Source: Porphyromonas sp. oral taxon 275 | Lineage (GTDB): Bacteria; Bacteroidota; Bacteroidia; Bacteroidales; Porphyromonadaceae | Reading direction: 5' to 3' | NCBI RefSeq assembly: GCF_018127745.1 | Contig: NZ_CP072333.1 | Span: 744,001-808,000 of the forward strand | Length of the DNA: 64,000 nt | Shown here: positions 49,922 to 59,492 of the stretch, one piece after another | Layout: each line of letters begins with the position of its first letter | Position numbering within the stretch: the stretch's first letter is position 1 | Program-made: the position numbers and the translations under genes | Notes under the pieces: model-generated | Databases searched by the model: none | What the model was told of the DNA's origin: nothing | Seen by the model: only the letters and a program-made list of their open reading frames with translations

Positions 49922-49988
49922 CACCAGCAACGGGCTACAGAGTGGCTGAATCACGAAGGACCCGTATAGGAATTAACTTAAAGGAATT

Positions 49989-50438
49989 ATGAAGAAAGTA
50001 TTTGTTTCTTTTGCAGTTCTTGCTATGGCCCTCGCATCTTGCGGCCAGAGCAATCAGGAGGCTAACCAGGCAGACAGCCTAGCCCAGGACTCCGTGACGG
50101 CTACCGTAGCAGAGGCAGCTCCCCAGGGTGAAGCACACCTCGGTACCTACGTAGGTACGATCCCTGGTGGGGACGGCTCTGTCAAGACCACCATCACGCT
50201 CAACGCTGATGGCACCTACAGCTCTCGCGAAGAGTTCTCCAAGGCTGGTCAGGAGCCCATCGAGGAGAACGGCACCTACACGCTGGGTGCTGACGGCCTC
50301 GTGACGCTGATCACTCCCTCCTCTGGGAACGAGCGCTACTTCAAGGTAGCAGAGGGTACCCTCACGCTCCTCGATCAGGCTACGAAGCAGGCTCCTACGG
50401 GCGAACTCGCTGCTCAGTACGTCCTGACGAAGCAGTAA
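49989..50438 (+). CDS. NlpE-like lipoprotein
   Basis: 149 residues. Signal peptide with lipobox ALASC, acylated C18; a Ser/Gln/Glu-rich linker to about residue 50, then a small beta-rich domain GTYVGTIPGGDGSVKTTITLNADGTYSSREEF ... ENGTYTLGADGLVTL ... YFKVAEGTLTLLDQ. This repeats the GxYxGxLPxADC-type start of the NlpE N-terminal domain, but the cysteine pair found in E. coli NlpE is absent. Expected in the outer membrane; function unknown, possibly envelope stress sensing. The gene is isolated, with its own promoter and two consecutive strong terminators. Confidence 0.8.
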   Translation: MKKVFVSFAVLAMALASCGQSNQEANQADSLAQDSVTATVAEAAPQGEAHLGTYVGTIPGGDGSVKTTITLNADGTYSSREEFSKAGQEPIEENGTYTLGADGLVTLITPSSGNERYFKVAEGTLTLLDQATKQAPTGELAAQYVLTKQ

Positions 50439-50471
50439 GAGACGCGCATAGCCTAAGCTAAGCACACAGGC

Positions 50472-50516
50472 GACAGCCGCAGGGAACGGAGCTAAGTTCC
50501 CTGCGGCTGTCTCGTT
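50472..50516 (+). terminator. First terminator after the NlpE-like gene
   Basis: Perfect 16-bp stem (50472-50487 with 50496-50511), 8-nt loop, followed by CGTTTT. Confidence 0.9.
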
Positions 50517-50530
50517 TTACTTCGCTACGG

Positions 50531-50576
50531 CAGCCCCCAGCAAGGCCTATGAGCTTTGCTGGGGGCTGTTGTTTTA
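50531..50576 (+). terminator. Second terminator after the NlpE-like gene
   Basis: Perfect 13-bp stem (50531-50543 with 50556-50568) followed by TTGTTTTA, only 15 bp after the first terminator. Confidence 0.85.
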
Positions 50577-50623
50577 TTCGCTTGGAGCCTTTCGGCCGAG
50601 TTCGTGACCTTGCGACAGAGGGG

Positions 50624-50707
50624 GTAAGAGGTACCACTCAGGCTGGGGAAGGGTATCAGTCAGAGGGCCGAAGGATATCCCTCACGAGGCTGACTGATAG
50701 CCCTCAG
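50624..50707. repeat. 84-bp four-unit palindromic element (copy H)
   Basis: Units start at 50624, 50646, 50668 and 50690, spacers gctg, aggg, gagg. This is the most diverged copy: cores GGTACC, GGTATC, GATATC and GATAGC, but the phase is unbroken. It stands 113 bp upstream of the -7 box of the ricT-like gene. Confidence 0.82.
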
Positions 50708-50819
50708 CGCCGTGCGACTTATCGCTTAGCGCTCTGATGCCTAGGCTGAGGGCGTCTACCCCTTGAGTCTGCTCGTTTCTTCCCCATAAGGTAGGTCGTG
50801 GCTATAGCCTCAAATTCCG

Positions 50820-50827
50820 TATCTTTG
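50820..50827 (+). promoter_or_regulatory. -7 box for the ricT-gldH operon
   Basis: TATCTTTG about 179 bp before the ATG at 51006, implying a leader of about 170 nt. A ten-codon frame (MPYYSRILLM) starts at 50832, right at the predicted transcript start; no clear structure was recognised in the rest. Confidence 0.5.
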
Positions 50828-51005
50828 TACAATGCCGTATTACTCCCGCATCTTGCTGATGTAGGAGGCTCAGAGGTCGCTAAGTGCGGCGCTCTACGGC
50901 ACCTTCGGTAGGCGAGGGGCGTGTGGGGGATAGCTTCCTCAGCGCTTCGCCGAAATATCATATACGGTCTGTGTAGTGACGCAGACCCCCCTAGTAAGAT
51001 ACACT

Positions 51006-52292
51006 ATGGACTATAAGACCACACGGGCTAACGTCGGCTGCTGTGCTATGACCGCTGGTGGGTGTGAGGGCTGTAGTAAGGCTCAGATGAGCTCTTACGA
51101 CTGGCTCAGTGACATCCCCGAGGCCTTGCGCAGCTCCGATCTCGTAGAGGTACAATTCAAGAATACCCGCAAGGGCTACTACATAAATAAGGAGCAGCTC
51201 GATCTCTCCAAGGGCGACCTCGTCGCCGTCGAGTCCACGACAGGGCACGATATAGGCTATGTGACCCTCCTGGGGAAGATGGCAGAGCTGTCGATGAAGT
51301 CGCATCGCTACCGCCCCGATAAGGGAGAGTTCCTCCAGGTCTATCGTCTAGCGCGCCCCAACGATATAGAGCGCTGGGAGGAGGCCAAGCGTAGGGAAGA
51401 GCCCACGATGATCCAGTCGCGCCAGATCGCTGCTGGCCTTGGCCTCGACATGAAGATCGGGGACGTGGAGTATCAGGGGGACGGGAATAAGGCTATCTTC
51501 TACTACATCGCTGATGGACGTGTAGACTTCCGCCAGCTGATCCGTGTGCTGGCCGACACCTTCCACGTGCGCATCGAGATGAAGCAGATCGGGGCACGCC
51601 AGGAGGCTGGCCGCATCGGGGGGATAGGCCCCTGTGGGCGCGAGCTCTGCTGTGCGTCCTGGATGTCGGGCTTCTCCTCGGTCAGCACCAATGCCGCACG
51701 CGTGCAGGACGTCACGATGAACCCGCAGAAGCTGACCGGCATGTGCGGCAAGATCAAGTGCTGCATGAACTTCGAGGTCAATGCCTATGCCGAGGCGCAG
51801 CGCTCCCTACCTGACAAGGAGATCGTGCTCGAGACTGCGGCGGGGAGCTACTACCACTTCAAGACCGACCACTTCCAGCGCCAGATCACCTACAGCACCT
51901 CGCGCCATGCCCCTGTACACCTGGTGACGATCTCCTCGGAGCGCGCCTTTGAGGTGATTGCCCTCAATAAGGAAGGGCAGCAGCCCGAGAGCCTAGAGGA
52001 GCTTGCGCCTAAGGGGCGCAGGGAGCGCAACCATGATATCCTCGCCGACAACAGCCTGACGCGCTTTGACAAGGCAGGCCGCGGTGGACGAGCTGGTACT
52101 CGTCCGCGTCGTCACGACGCAGCCCCCAGCGGGCGCCGTCAGGAGCGTCCGGAGCAGGGCGAGCAGCGGGCGGATCGTAGTCAGGTACGCCAGTTCCGTG
52201 GGCCTCGAGGAGCGCAGCAGGGGAGTCCTTCCCCGCGAGGAGCTGCCGAGCGTCCCGCCCGTGAGGGGGCCAAGGCAGAGGAGCGCCACTAG
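51006..52292 (+). CDS. PSP1/RicT-like (YaaT) regulatory iron-sulfur protein
   Basis: 428 residues from the ATG at 51006; a GTG at 50976 in frame is less likely. Cysteines cluster at C12, C13, C20, C23 (NVGCCAMTAGGCEGC). The PSP1 C-terminal domain spans about 60-300: VEVQFKNTRKGYYIN, RVDFRQLIRVLADTFHVRIEMKQIG, GPCGRELCCASWM and MCGKIKCCMNFE. In Bacillus the RicT/YaaT protein is part of the RicAFT complex that supports RNA processing and binds Fe-S clusters. The last 80 residues are a disordered Arg/Gly/Gln/Glu tail. gldH follows 20 bp later, an order common in Bacteroidota. Confidence 0.88.
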   Translation: MDYKTTRANVGCCAMTAGGCEGCSKAQMSSYDWLSDIPEALRSSDLVEVQFKNTRKGYYINKEQLDLSKGDLVAVESTTGHDIGYVTLLGKMAELSMKSHRYRPDKGEFLQVYRLARPNDIERWEEAKRREEPTMIQSRQIAAGLGLDMKIGDVEYQGDGNKAIFYYIADGRVDFRQLIRVLADTFHVRIEMKQIGARQEAGRIGGIGPCGRELCCASWMSGFSSVSTNAARVQDVTMNPQKLTGMCGKIKCCMNFEVNAYAEAQRSLPDKEIVLETAAGSYYHFKTDHFQRQITYSTSRHAPVHLVTISSERAFEVIALNKEGQQPESLEELAPKGRRERNHDILADNSLTRFDKAGRGGRAGTRPRRHDAAPSGRRQERPEQGEQRADRSQVRQFRGPRGAQQGSPSPRGAAERPAREGAKAEERH

Positions 52293-52312
52293 GCGACCAA
52301 GCTCGACACGCG

Positions 52313-52804
52313 ATGCAGCTATTCTCTTGGCTTCGTCCCCTCATCTTGCCCGTACTCCTCGGCGTGCTGGTTGCTGGCTGTAGCCCACTGCCCAAGGAGT
52401 ACTACTGCTACTATGTGCCCAAGCAAGGCCTGTGGGGGGAGCGGATGTGCATCCTCTATCCGCTGCTGGTCACGCAGTCGGAGCGACAGCATCATGCAGA
52501 GCTACTGCTGCGCCTAGATAGCCGTATGAGGCAGTCCGATCATCGCCTGATATTGGAGCTGCAGCGCGGGGGGCGTACGCTCACCAGCGATACACTGCGC
52601 CTGAGCGTAGCTGACCCTCGGGGCGAGTGGTCCCAGGCTGGAGTACATTATCATGAGTATAGGCTCCCTTTGGCACGGGCTTTGCAGATTAAGGCGACAG
52701 GGCTCTATCAGCTGCGCCTACGCCACCTAGACGGGCACCCGATAGCGGGTGTCGCTGGTGTCGGGATTTATGTGCGGCCTAGGGTAGAGCCTCGGGCTAA
52801 CTAA
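52313..52804 (+). CDS. gldH: Gliding-motility lipoprotein GldH
   Basis: 163 residues. Signal peptide with lipobox VLVAGC, acylated C23. The mature part follows the GldH pattern: YYCYYVPKQGLWGERMCILYPL near the start, then RLILELQRGGRTLTSDTLRLSVADPRGEW and a C-terminal GLYQLRLRHLDGHPIAGVAGVGIYV. GldH is required for gliding and type IX secretion in Flavobacterium; in non-gliding Porphyromonas it is retained with the secretion gene set. The adjacent PSP1 gene supports the call. Confidence 0.85.
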   Translation: MQLFSWLRPLILPVLLGVLVAGCSPLPKEYYCYYVPKQGLWGERMCILYPLLVTQSERQHHAELLLRLDSRMRQSDHRLILELQRGGRTLTSDTLRLSVADPRGEWSQAGVHYHEYRLPLARALQIKATGLYQLRLRHLDGHPIAGVAGVGIYVRPRVEPRAN

Positions 52805-52894
52805 TTTGAGTGTAGAGGATTGAGTGCCTCTACAGCTGGCAGAGGGCGCTGCGGTGTGCCTATCCCATCTCTCTGCTAGCATGGATATGAATGT

Positions 52895-55360
52895 ATGAGT
52901 AAGAAGAAAAAGAATACTGACGAAGTGGCAGGCGCTGAAGAGCAGCGCCCCTTCCTCGCGATACCTGTACTGGCTAACTATGAGGAGCAGGAGGGCTTCG
53001 CCCCCGAGGCGAGCGAGCTCCCAGAGGAGCTCCCCATCATCGCTCTGCGCAATATGGCGGTCTTCCCAGGCACGCTAGCGCCGATCCTGATCGGGCGCAA
53101 GAAGTCTATGCAGGTCATCCGCAAGGCTGAGCGCGAGCAGCTCCTCATCGGGGTGCTGGCACAGCGCGACGCACTTGTGGAGAACCCCAAGGAGGCTGAT
53201 CTCTACCCCCTAGGGACGCTCGTCGAGGTGACGCAGATCATAGAGCTTCCCTCGGGAGAGTTCTCTGCTATCCTGCGTGGACGCCAGCGCTTCGTCCTTG
53301 ACGAACTGAAGACGACGACCCCTTACCTCAAGGGAAGCTATCATACCCTCCCCGATACAGCTCGGGAGCTGGAGGCGAGTCAGGACTTCGACGTACTGGT
53401 CGGTATGCTCCACGAGCGCCTCATCACGCTGCTGGAGCGCCTTACCCCTGGCGCGCCCAAGGGCTTCATGGATACGATCCGAGGCATACGCAATCGCGCT
53501 TACCTCGTGAACCTCGCCTCCTCAGTCGTGGACGTGCCGATTGAGGTACGTCAGGAGCTGCTCAATGCCGAGGACCTGGGTGCGCGGGCGATGCTTGTCC
53601 TGCCGCTCATCCAGCGTCAGATCAGGGAGGCCGAGCTGCGTGACGAGATCCTGGCCAAGACCAAGCTGGAGATGGATCAGCAGCAGCGTGAGTACTTCCT
53701 CCAGCAACAGATGCGTGCCATCCAGAGCGAGCTCGGGCACGAGGACTCTGCCGAGGACGAGATCGAGGAGCTACGCGCCAAGGGAAAGAAGAAGAAATGG
53801 AGCAAGGCAGTCGCGGAGACTTTCGCCAAGGAGCTACGCAAGGCCAAGCAGCTCAACCCACAGAGCCCCGACTACTCCGTCCAGATGCAGTACCTGCGCA
53901 CGATCGTAGATCTGCCCTGGGGCATCTATAGCAAGGATCACTTCGACCTCAAGAAGGCAGCCGAGCTCCTCGACCGCGAGCACTATGGTCTGGAGCGCGT
54001 CAAGGAACGTATCCTAGAGCATCTAGCGGTACTGAAGCTCAAGGGGGATATGAAGTCCCCCATCATCTGCCTCTACGGCCCTCCAGGGGTAGGGAAGACC
54101 TCGCTGGGGCGTAGCATCGCCGAGAGCCTCGGGCGTAAGTACGTCCGCATCTCCCTCGGGGGTGTCCATGATGAGGCCGAGATACGAGGCCACCGCCGTA
54201 CCTACATCGGTGCTATGAGTGGGCGTATCATCCAGAGCCTGCAGAAGGCAGGGACCTCCAATCCCGTCTTCGTCCTCGACGAGATCGACAAGCTCTCCAG
54301 CGACTACAAGGGTGATCCCGCATCGGCACTCCTAGAGGTCCTGGATCCGGAGCAGAATACGACCTTCCACGACAACTATCTAGATATAGACTACGACCTC
54401 TCGAAGGTGCTCTTCATCGCTACGGCCAACGATGTCTCCAGCATCCCTCAGGCACTCCGTGACCGTATGGAGCTCATCGAGGTCTCGGGCTACATCGCTG
54501 AGGAGAAGCTGCAGATCGCTCAGCAGCACCTCCTGCCCCGTGAGGCTAAGTCTCATGGTCTGGCGGAGCGCATCCCTCCCTTCAGCCGCGAGGCACTGGA
54601 GCTGATCATCGAGGAGTACACCCGCGAGAGTGGGGTGCGTGGTCTCACGAAGCGTATCGCCGCTGTGCTACGTAAGCTCGCCTGGGCGCTAGCCTCAGAG
54701 GAGGGCCTCCCCGAGGAGGTGACGCCCGAGCTGGTGCGTCAGTACCTTGGCAAGACCGTATATTCGCGCGACAAGTATCAGGGCAATGAGCTCCCAGGCG
54801 TGGTCGTTGGCCTTGCTTGGACGAGTGTCGGAGGGGAGATCCTCTTCATCGAGAGCAGTCTACAGGCGGGGCAGAATGGCCGTCTGATCCTTACGGGGAG
54901 CCTCGGTGATGTCATGAAGGAGTCTGCGACGATCGCCCTCAGCTACGTCCGTGCCCACGCCGAGGAGCTGGGCATAGACCTCGAGCAGCTCAAGGACAAG
55001 GAGCTCCACATCCATGTACCCGAGGGCGCCATCCCCAAGGATGGCCCCAGCGCAGGGATCACGATGGTGACCTCTATTGTCTCGGCACTCACACGCCGCA
55101 AGGTGCGCCCACGTCTAGCGATGACGGGCGAGATCACCCTGCGCGGCAAGGTGCTGCCCGTCGGTGGCATCAAGGAGAAGATCCTCGCTGCTAAGCGATC
55201 GGGTATTCAGGACATCATCCTCTGCCGCGAGAATGAGCGTGACATCGAGGAGATCAACGAGCGCTACCTAGAGGGCCTTAGCTTCCACTACGTGGACGAG
55301 ATAGGTCAAGTGCTTGACTATGCTCTCCTTGAGGAGCGCGCAGACGAAGTAAATAAGTAA
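52895..55360 (+). CDS. lon: ATP-dependent protease La
   Basis: 821 residues. The Lon N-terminal substrate domain is at about 45-240 ([23 protein letters not shown]). The AAA+ module has Walker [10 protein letters not shown], Walker [12 protein letters not shown] and sensor [25 protein letters not shown]. The protease domain has the catalytic serine in [11 protein letters not shown] and lysine in [14 protein letters not shown]. Lon degrades misfolded and regulatory proteins in the cytoplasm. It heads a tight run DUF1599, DoxX, tpiA, SPOR, folE, with only 10 bp to the next gene. Confidence 0.97.
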   Translation: MSKKKKNTDEVAGAEEQRPFLAIPVLANYEEQEGFAPEASELPEELPIIALRNMAVFPGTLAPILIGRKKSMQVIRKAEREQLLIGVLAQRDALVENPKEADLYPLGTLVEVTQIIELPSGEFSAILRGRQRFVLDELKTTTPYLKGSYHTLPDTARELEASQDFDVLVGMLHERLITLLERLTPGAPKGFMDTIRGIRNRAYLVNLASSVVDVPIEVRQELLNAEDLGARAMLVLPLIQRQIREAELRDEILAKTKLEMDQQQREYFLQQQMRAIQSELGHEDSAEDEIEELRAKGKKKKWSKAVAETFAKELRKAKQLNPQSPDYSVQMQYLRTIVDLPWGIYSKDHFDLKKAAELLDREHYGLERVKERILEHLAVLKLKGDMKSPIICLYGPPGVGKTSLGRSIAESLGRKYVRISLGGVHDEAEIRGHRRTYIGAMSGRIIQSLQKAGTSNPVFVLDEIDKLSSDYKGDPASALLEVLDPEQNTTFHDNYLDIDYDLSKVLFIATANDVSSIPQALRDRMELIEVSGYIAEEKLQIAQQHLLPREAKSHGLAERIPPFSREALELIIEEYTRESGVRGLTKRIAAVLRKLAWALASEEGLPEEVTPELVRQYLGKTVYSRDKYQGNELPGVVVGLAWTSVGGEILFIESSLQAGQNGRLILTGSLGDVMKESATIALSYVRAHAEELGIDLEQLKDKELHIHVPEGAIPKDGPSAGITMVTSIVSALTRRKVRPRLAMTGEITLRGKVLPVGGIKEKILAAKRSGIQDIILCRENERDIEEINERYLEGLSFHYVDEIGQVLDYALLEERADEVNK

Positions 55361-55370
55361 CTTTGCAGCG

Positions 55371-55922
55371 ATGAACCCTAGCCAACTAAACACGGAGGAG
55401 GCCTGTCGGCAGATCTTGCAGATCTGTCGCAGGCTCTTTGTGCAGAAGCTCCACGACTACGGAGCCTCGTGGCGTATCCTTCGTCCAGAGTCCCTCACAG
55501 ATCAGATCTACATCAAGGCAGAGCGCATCCGTAGCCTGCAGACCAAGGGCTATGCCCAGGTCAATGAAGGGATAGATGTCGAGCTCATCGCGATCGTGAA
55601 CTATGGCCTCATCGGGATGATACAGCTCCAGCTCGGGGCTGTATCCTCTCCCGATATCTCGCCTGAGGTAGCCCTAGAGCTCTATGATCGCTTCGCTGAG
55701 GATACGCTGCAGCTGATGCTAGCCAAGAACCATGACTATGGCGAGGCCTGGCGTAATATGCGCATCTCCTCCATGGTCGATATGATCCTCTCCAAGGTCT
55801 ACCGCACTAAGCAGATAGAGGACCTCAAGGGGCAGACACTTGTCTCCGAAGGCATCGACGCCAACTACAAGGACATGGTCAACTACGCGCTCTTCTGCCT
55901 CATCAAGATTGCCGAAGCCTAA
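55371..55922 (+). CDS. DUF1599 protein with an internal duplication
   Basis: 183 residues, cytoplasmic and helical. The two halves repeat: HDYGASWRILRPESL (28-42) matches HDYGEAWRNMRISSM (121-135); NEGIDVELIAIVNYGL (65-80) matches SEGIDANYKDMVNYAL (159-174). This is the DUF1599 family, which I believe is associated with nucleotide-related functions, but no reaction is established from the sequence. It lies between lon and the DoxX gene with gaps of 10 and 3 bp, the usual Bacteroidales order. Confidence 0.88.
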   Translation: MNPSQLNTEEACRQILQICRRLFVQKLHDYGASWRILRPESLTDQIYIKAERIRSLQTKGYAQVNEGIDVELIAIVNYGLIGMIQLQLGAVSSPDISPEVALELYDRFAEDTLQLMLAKNHDYGEAWRNMRISSMVDMILSKVYRTKQIEDLKGQTLVSEGIDANYKDMVNYALFCLIKIAEA

Positions 55923-55925
55923 GCC

Positions 55926-57254
55926 GTGATACATCTACGCCATACGATCGCTGAATGTGCCCGCCTCATCGTAGGGCTGACCTTCGTAGCCTCTGGGCTG
56001 CTGAAGGCAGTGGATCCTGTGGGCACGGCGCTCAAGATCACGGAGTACCTGGCGCCTGTCTTTGCCTTCACTGGGCATGGCTATAGTCTCGCGCTGGGGC
56101 TATCCTTCGTCCTATGCGCAGGGGAGTTCATCCTTGGCGCCTTCCTCCTGGCTGGCTCCTACCGCCGTGTCTGTGCCCGCTTCGCCTTCGTCTTCATGAT
56201 CTTGATGACCTTGGTGACGGGCTACATCCTCATCGCGGATCCCGTCAGTGACTGCGGCTGCTTCGGGGACGCACTGCACTTGACCAACCTTCAGACCTTC
56301 CTGAAGAACCTCGTCCTCCTGCCGCTGAGCTACCTCGTCCTACGGGACGCCTCAGCGCTAAGGCACCTTTTCAGCCTTCGGGAGCGCTGGGTCCCGACCC
56401 TCCTCGCGCTTGGGGGAATCATCTTCTTCCTCGTCGAGAACTACCGTCACCTGCCGCTCTTCGACTTTAGGCCCTATACGGTGGGGCTCAAGCTCGATGA
56501 GGCCATCATCGCCGAGGAGGAGCAGTTCCAGCGTGCGGCACTGCAGAGCACGAGCTATATCTACGAGAAGGCAGGGGAGCAGCGCAGCTTCTCTCCCGAG
56601 GCCTTGCCTGATAGCAGCTGGGCCTTCGTCCGAGTGCAGGATAGCCTGGCGCTGGAGGCCTTCAAGCCCAAGTACGACTTCGCTCCCGTCGATAGCCTAG
56701 GTTATCCTATGGCTGAGGATCTACTGAGCGATTCCAGCGTCACGCTCCTACTGCTGGCGCCTAGCTGGGATGCGGCGAATCAGAGTGTCATCGACGAGGT
56801 GGGTGAGCTCGCTACGCAGGCGGCTGCCTTGTGCTACCGCTTCTACGGCCTCACGGCTTCGGGGGCAGAGGAGATCGCCCGCTGGCGCTACCAGACGGGT
56901 GCGACCTACCCGATGCTGCAGATGGACCCCACGCCCATACGTACGATGATACGTGCCTATCCAGGCCTCCTTGTACTGCGCGGTGGTCAGATCATTGACA
57001 AGCGGGCCTACTCTGACTTCCCCAAGGTGGAGGAGGTCACCACCTACCTCAAGGAGCTCGGCGATCCCAAGCGTCCGCTCCCCACACCCAGCTACGTCCG
57101 CACCTATCCGCTCCTCCTCTGGGCACTTCTCCTGGTGCTGGCCTTCCTACGCTTCTGGGCCAGGAAGCTCCACCTTACCCTCTACCTCAAGAGACGTATA
57201 CATTATTCACATATAAAGGAAATAGACAATGAGAAAGAACATCGTCGCCGGTAA
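55926..57254 (+). CDS. DoxX-like membrane protein of the BT_3928 family
   Basis: 442 residues from a GTG at 55926. The N-terminal ~145 residues are a DoxX-like four-helix unit ([88 protein letters not shown]). A fifth membrane segment ([18 protein letters not shown]) leads to a soluble region of about 200 residues, probably periplasmic, and a last membrane helix ([18 protein letters not shown]). The DCGCFGD motif is that of DoxX/MauE-type redox-linked proteins. Its end overlaps tpiA by 26 bp. Function unknown. Confidence 0.85.
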   Translation: MIHLRHTIAECARLIVGLTFVASGLLKAVDPVGTALKITEYLAPVFAFTGHGYSLALGLSFVLCAGEFILGAFLLAGSYRRVCARFAFVFMILMTLVTGYILIADPVSDCGCFGDALHLTNLQTFLKNLVLLPLSYLVLRDASALRHLFSLRERWVPTLLALGGIIFFLVENYRHLPLFDFRPYTVGLKLDEAIIAEEEQFQRAALQSTSYIYEKAGEQRSFSPEALPDSSWAFVRVQDSLALEAFKPKYDFAPVDSLGYPMAEDLLSDSSVTLLLLAPSWDAANQSVIDEVGELATQAAALCYRFYGLTASGAEEIARWRYQTGATYPMLQMDPTPIRTMIRAYPGLLVLRGGQIIDKRAYSDFPKVEEVTTYLKELGDPKRPLPTPSYVRTYPLLLWALLLVLAFLRFWARKLHLTLYLKRRIHYSHIKEIDNEKEHRRR

Positions 57255-57990
57255 CTGGAAGATGAACAAGACCCTTCAGGAGGGTACGGCCTTCATCGCT
57301 GAGCTCAAGCAGACGCTGGCAGGCAAGAGCCTGGGCTGTGACGTCGTCATCGGCGCTCCCTTCATCCACCTGGCTACCATCGCTGAGCAGGCTAAGGGCA
57401 GCGCAATCGGCATCGCTGCTGAGAACTGCGCTGACAAGGCTGAAGGCGCTTACACAGGTGAGGTATCGGCTGCTATGGTAGCCTCGACGGGCGCTCGCTA
57501 CGTCATCCTCGGCCACTCGGAGCGTCGTGCCTACTACGGTGAGAACGATGCTATCCTGAGCGAGAAGCTCGCCCTGGCGCTAGCCAATGGCCTGACTCCC
57601 ATCTTCTGCATCGGGGAGGTCAAGGAAGAGCGTGAGGCTGGCAAGCACTTTGAGGTCGTAGCACAGCAGCTCGAGGGCACGGTCTTCGGGCTTTCTGCCG
57701 AAGACTTCTCCAAGGTCGTCCTGGCCTACGAGCCTGTATGGGCCATCGGTACGGGTCTGACCGCTAGCTCGGCTCAGGCACAGGAGGTACACGCCCACGT
57801 GCGTCAGCTCATCGCTAGCAAGTATAGCGCTCAGATCGCTGAGGACTGCACGATCCTCTACGGCGGTAGCTGCAACGCTAGCAACGCCAAGGAACTCTTC
57901 GGCCAGCCCGACATCGACGGCGGTCTGATCGGTGGTGCTTCGCTCTCGGTAGAGAAGTTCCTCCCCATCATTGAGGCCTTCAACAAGTAG
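57229..57990 (+). CDS. tpiA: Triosephosphate isomerase
   Basis: 253 residues. All catalytic blocks are present: GNWKMNKT (Lys), [11 protein letters not shown] (His) and [11 protein letters not shown] (Glu), plus the phosphate-gripping YGGSCNASN and GGLIGGASL. It interconverts dihydroxyacetone phosphate and glyceraldehyde 3-phosphate. The start overlaps the end of the DoxX gene, so translation is probably coupled. Confidence 0.98.
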   Translation: MRKNIVAGNWKMNKTLQEGTAFIAELKQTLAGKSLGCDVVIGAPFIHLATIAEQAKGSAIGIAAENCADKAEGAYTGEVSAAMVASTGARYVILGHSERRAYYGENDAILSEKLALALANGLTPIFCIGEVKEEREAGKHFEVVAQQLEGTVFGLSAEDFSKVVLAYEPVWAIGTGLTASSAQAQEVHAHVRQLIASKYSAQIAEDCTILYGGSCNASNAKELFGQPDIDGGLIGGASLSVEKFLPIIEAFNK

Positions 57991-58076
57991 ACCTTATCTT
58001 CCCGACCACTTCCTCCGCTGACGGCGCCTAGCCTCAGTTGGGGAAGTGGCTTCATTCATTTAGCTGCACGCGATTC

Positions 58077-58604
58077 ATGCTAAGACGATATCGACTGACC
58101 CTCGGCTTGCTCCTCTGCGCCCTTGTGTCGGGTAGCCTCGCCGCTCAGACGCTGCCCGAGAAGAGCCGCCCGCGCAATATCTTTGAGGCCCTCGAGGAGC
58201 CTTCCTCGGGCGAAGGGCTCATCACCATCATCCAGTCGTCCGAGCTGCGCACACTCGTCGGCTCTGTCGCTGGTGGGCGTACTGCGACGCTGGGACGTGA
58301 TGGTAACTATACCCTGCTCATGGGCTATCGCATCCAGGTCTTCAATAGCAACCTGCCCAATGCCAAGGCTGAGGCTTATAGTCGTGCTGAGCAGCTGAAG
58401 CGCTTAGCCCCCTCGATGAGCAGCTACATCACCTATAAGGCTCCCTTCTGGAAGCTCACGATCGGCAACTTCCTTACCCGAGAGGAGGCCAGCCAGACCC
58501 GCACGAGCCTCGTCCGCACCCTGCCTAGCTGGATGCGCGAGTCCTACGTGGTGCGCGATAAGGTGCGTATCCTTAACTACACAGATCCCAATGTCAGCCA
58601 ATAA
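58077..58604 (+). CDS. SPOR domain periplasmic protein
   Basis: 175 residues from the ATG at 58077 ([24 protein letters not shown]), which yields a signal peptide; a TTG start at 58038 is rejected. The C-terminal half ([31 protein letters not shown] ... [27 protein letters not shown]) is a SPOR domain, which binds glycan strands of septal peptidoglycan. It overlaps folE by 14 bp in the conserved tpiA-SPOR-folE order. Confidence 0.88.
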   Translation: MLRRYRLTLGLLLCALVSGSLAAQTLPEKSRPRNIFEALEEPSSGEGLITIIQSSELRTLVGSVAGGRTATLGRDGNYTLLMGYRIQVFNSNLPNAKAEAYSRAEQLKRLAPSMSSYITYKAPFWKLTIGNFLTREEASQTRTSLVRTLPSWMRESYVVRDKVRILNYTDPNVSQ

Positions 58605-59190
58605 GTATATCCCCACCATGAGCGATCAAGAGCGTGATGAGGCGCTGCGTCATCACTACACGCAGATCCTCCAGTTGCTGGGCGAGGATCCCGAGCGAGA
58701 AGGTCTCGTCAAGACCCCCGAACGGGTGAGCAAGGCGATGCGCTTCCTGACGCAGGGTATGGCGCAGTCCCCTGAAGAGATCCTTCGCTCGGCGATGTTC
58801 AAGGAGGACTATCGCCAGATGGTCATCGTCAAGGACATTGACTTCTATTCCCTCTGTGAGCACCACATGCTCCCCTTCTTTGGTAAGGTGCATATCGGCT
58901 ATATTCCGAATGGCTACATCACGGGGCTGAGCAAGCTGCCACGTGTCGTGGACGTCTTCGCTCGCCGCCTGCAGGTGCAGGAGCGCCTCACGATGCAGAT
59001 CAAGGACTGCATCCAGTCGGCGCTCAATCCCCTTGGGGTCATCGTCGTCATCGAGGCGCAGCACATGTGCATGCAGATGCGTGGGGTGGAGAAGCAGAAC
59101 TCTTACACCACGACCAGCGACTTTACGGGGGCCTTCCGCGAGGCCAAGACGCGCGAGGAGTTCATGCAGCTCATCACGCACGGCAAGTAG
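58591..59190 (+). CDS. folE: GTP cyclohydrolase I
   Basis: 199 residues. The zinc ligands C89 and H92 in [20 protein letters not shown] and C160 in [11 protein letters not shown] are present, as is [23 protein letters not shown]. It opens GTP to dihydroneopterin triphosphate, the first step of folate synthesis. A start at 58618 ([10 protein letters not shown]) is also possible; the earlier ATG overlaps the SPOR gene. A very strong terminator follows. Confidence 0.96.
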   Translation: MSANKYIPTMSDQERDEALRHHYTQILQLLGEDPEREGLVKTPERVSKAMRFLTQGMAQSPEEILRSAMFKEDYRQMVIVKDIDFYSLCEHHMLPFFGKVHIGYIPNGYITGLSKLPRVVDVFARRLQVQERLTMQIKDCIQSALNPLGVIVVIEAQHMCMQMRGVEKQNSYTTTSDFTGAFREAKTREEFMQLITHGK

Positions 59191-59212
59191 CCTCCTTCGC
59201 TTAGCTGAATAG

Positions 59213-59259
59213 TAAAGCGCGAGGTCAGCAGCCACTCAGGCTGCTGACCTCGCGCTTTA
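59213..59259 (+). terminator. Terminator ending the lon-folE operon
   Basis: 19-bp perfect stem (59213-59231 with 59241-59259) with a 9-nt loop and T-rich end, 23 bp after the folE stop. Confidence 0.92.
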
Positions 59260-59492
59260 TTCATGTCTTGCTCTCTCCTTGGTCTTAATGTTCGTCTGAT
59301 ATAGCTTGTCGTCCATACGAAAGCCTAGTAGGCGACCTTAACTATCTGCATTAAGTAGAGCTGCAAGGGAGGGTAGAGCCAGTTCCTTAGCCTACCAAAG
59401 GCCAACCCGCATACTGCTTGCGTGGTCTCGTCGAGACCGTATCCGTAGAGGGGGGAGGCAATGACGTGAGGGGATAGCCTAAGCGGAGCTCC

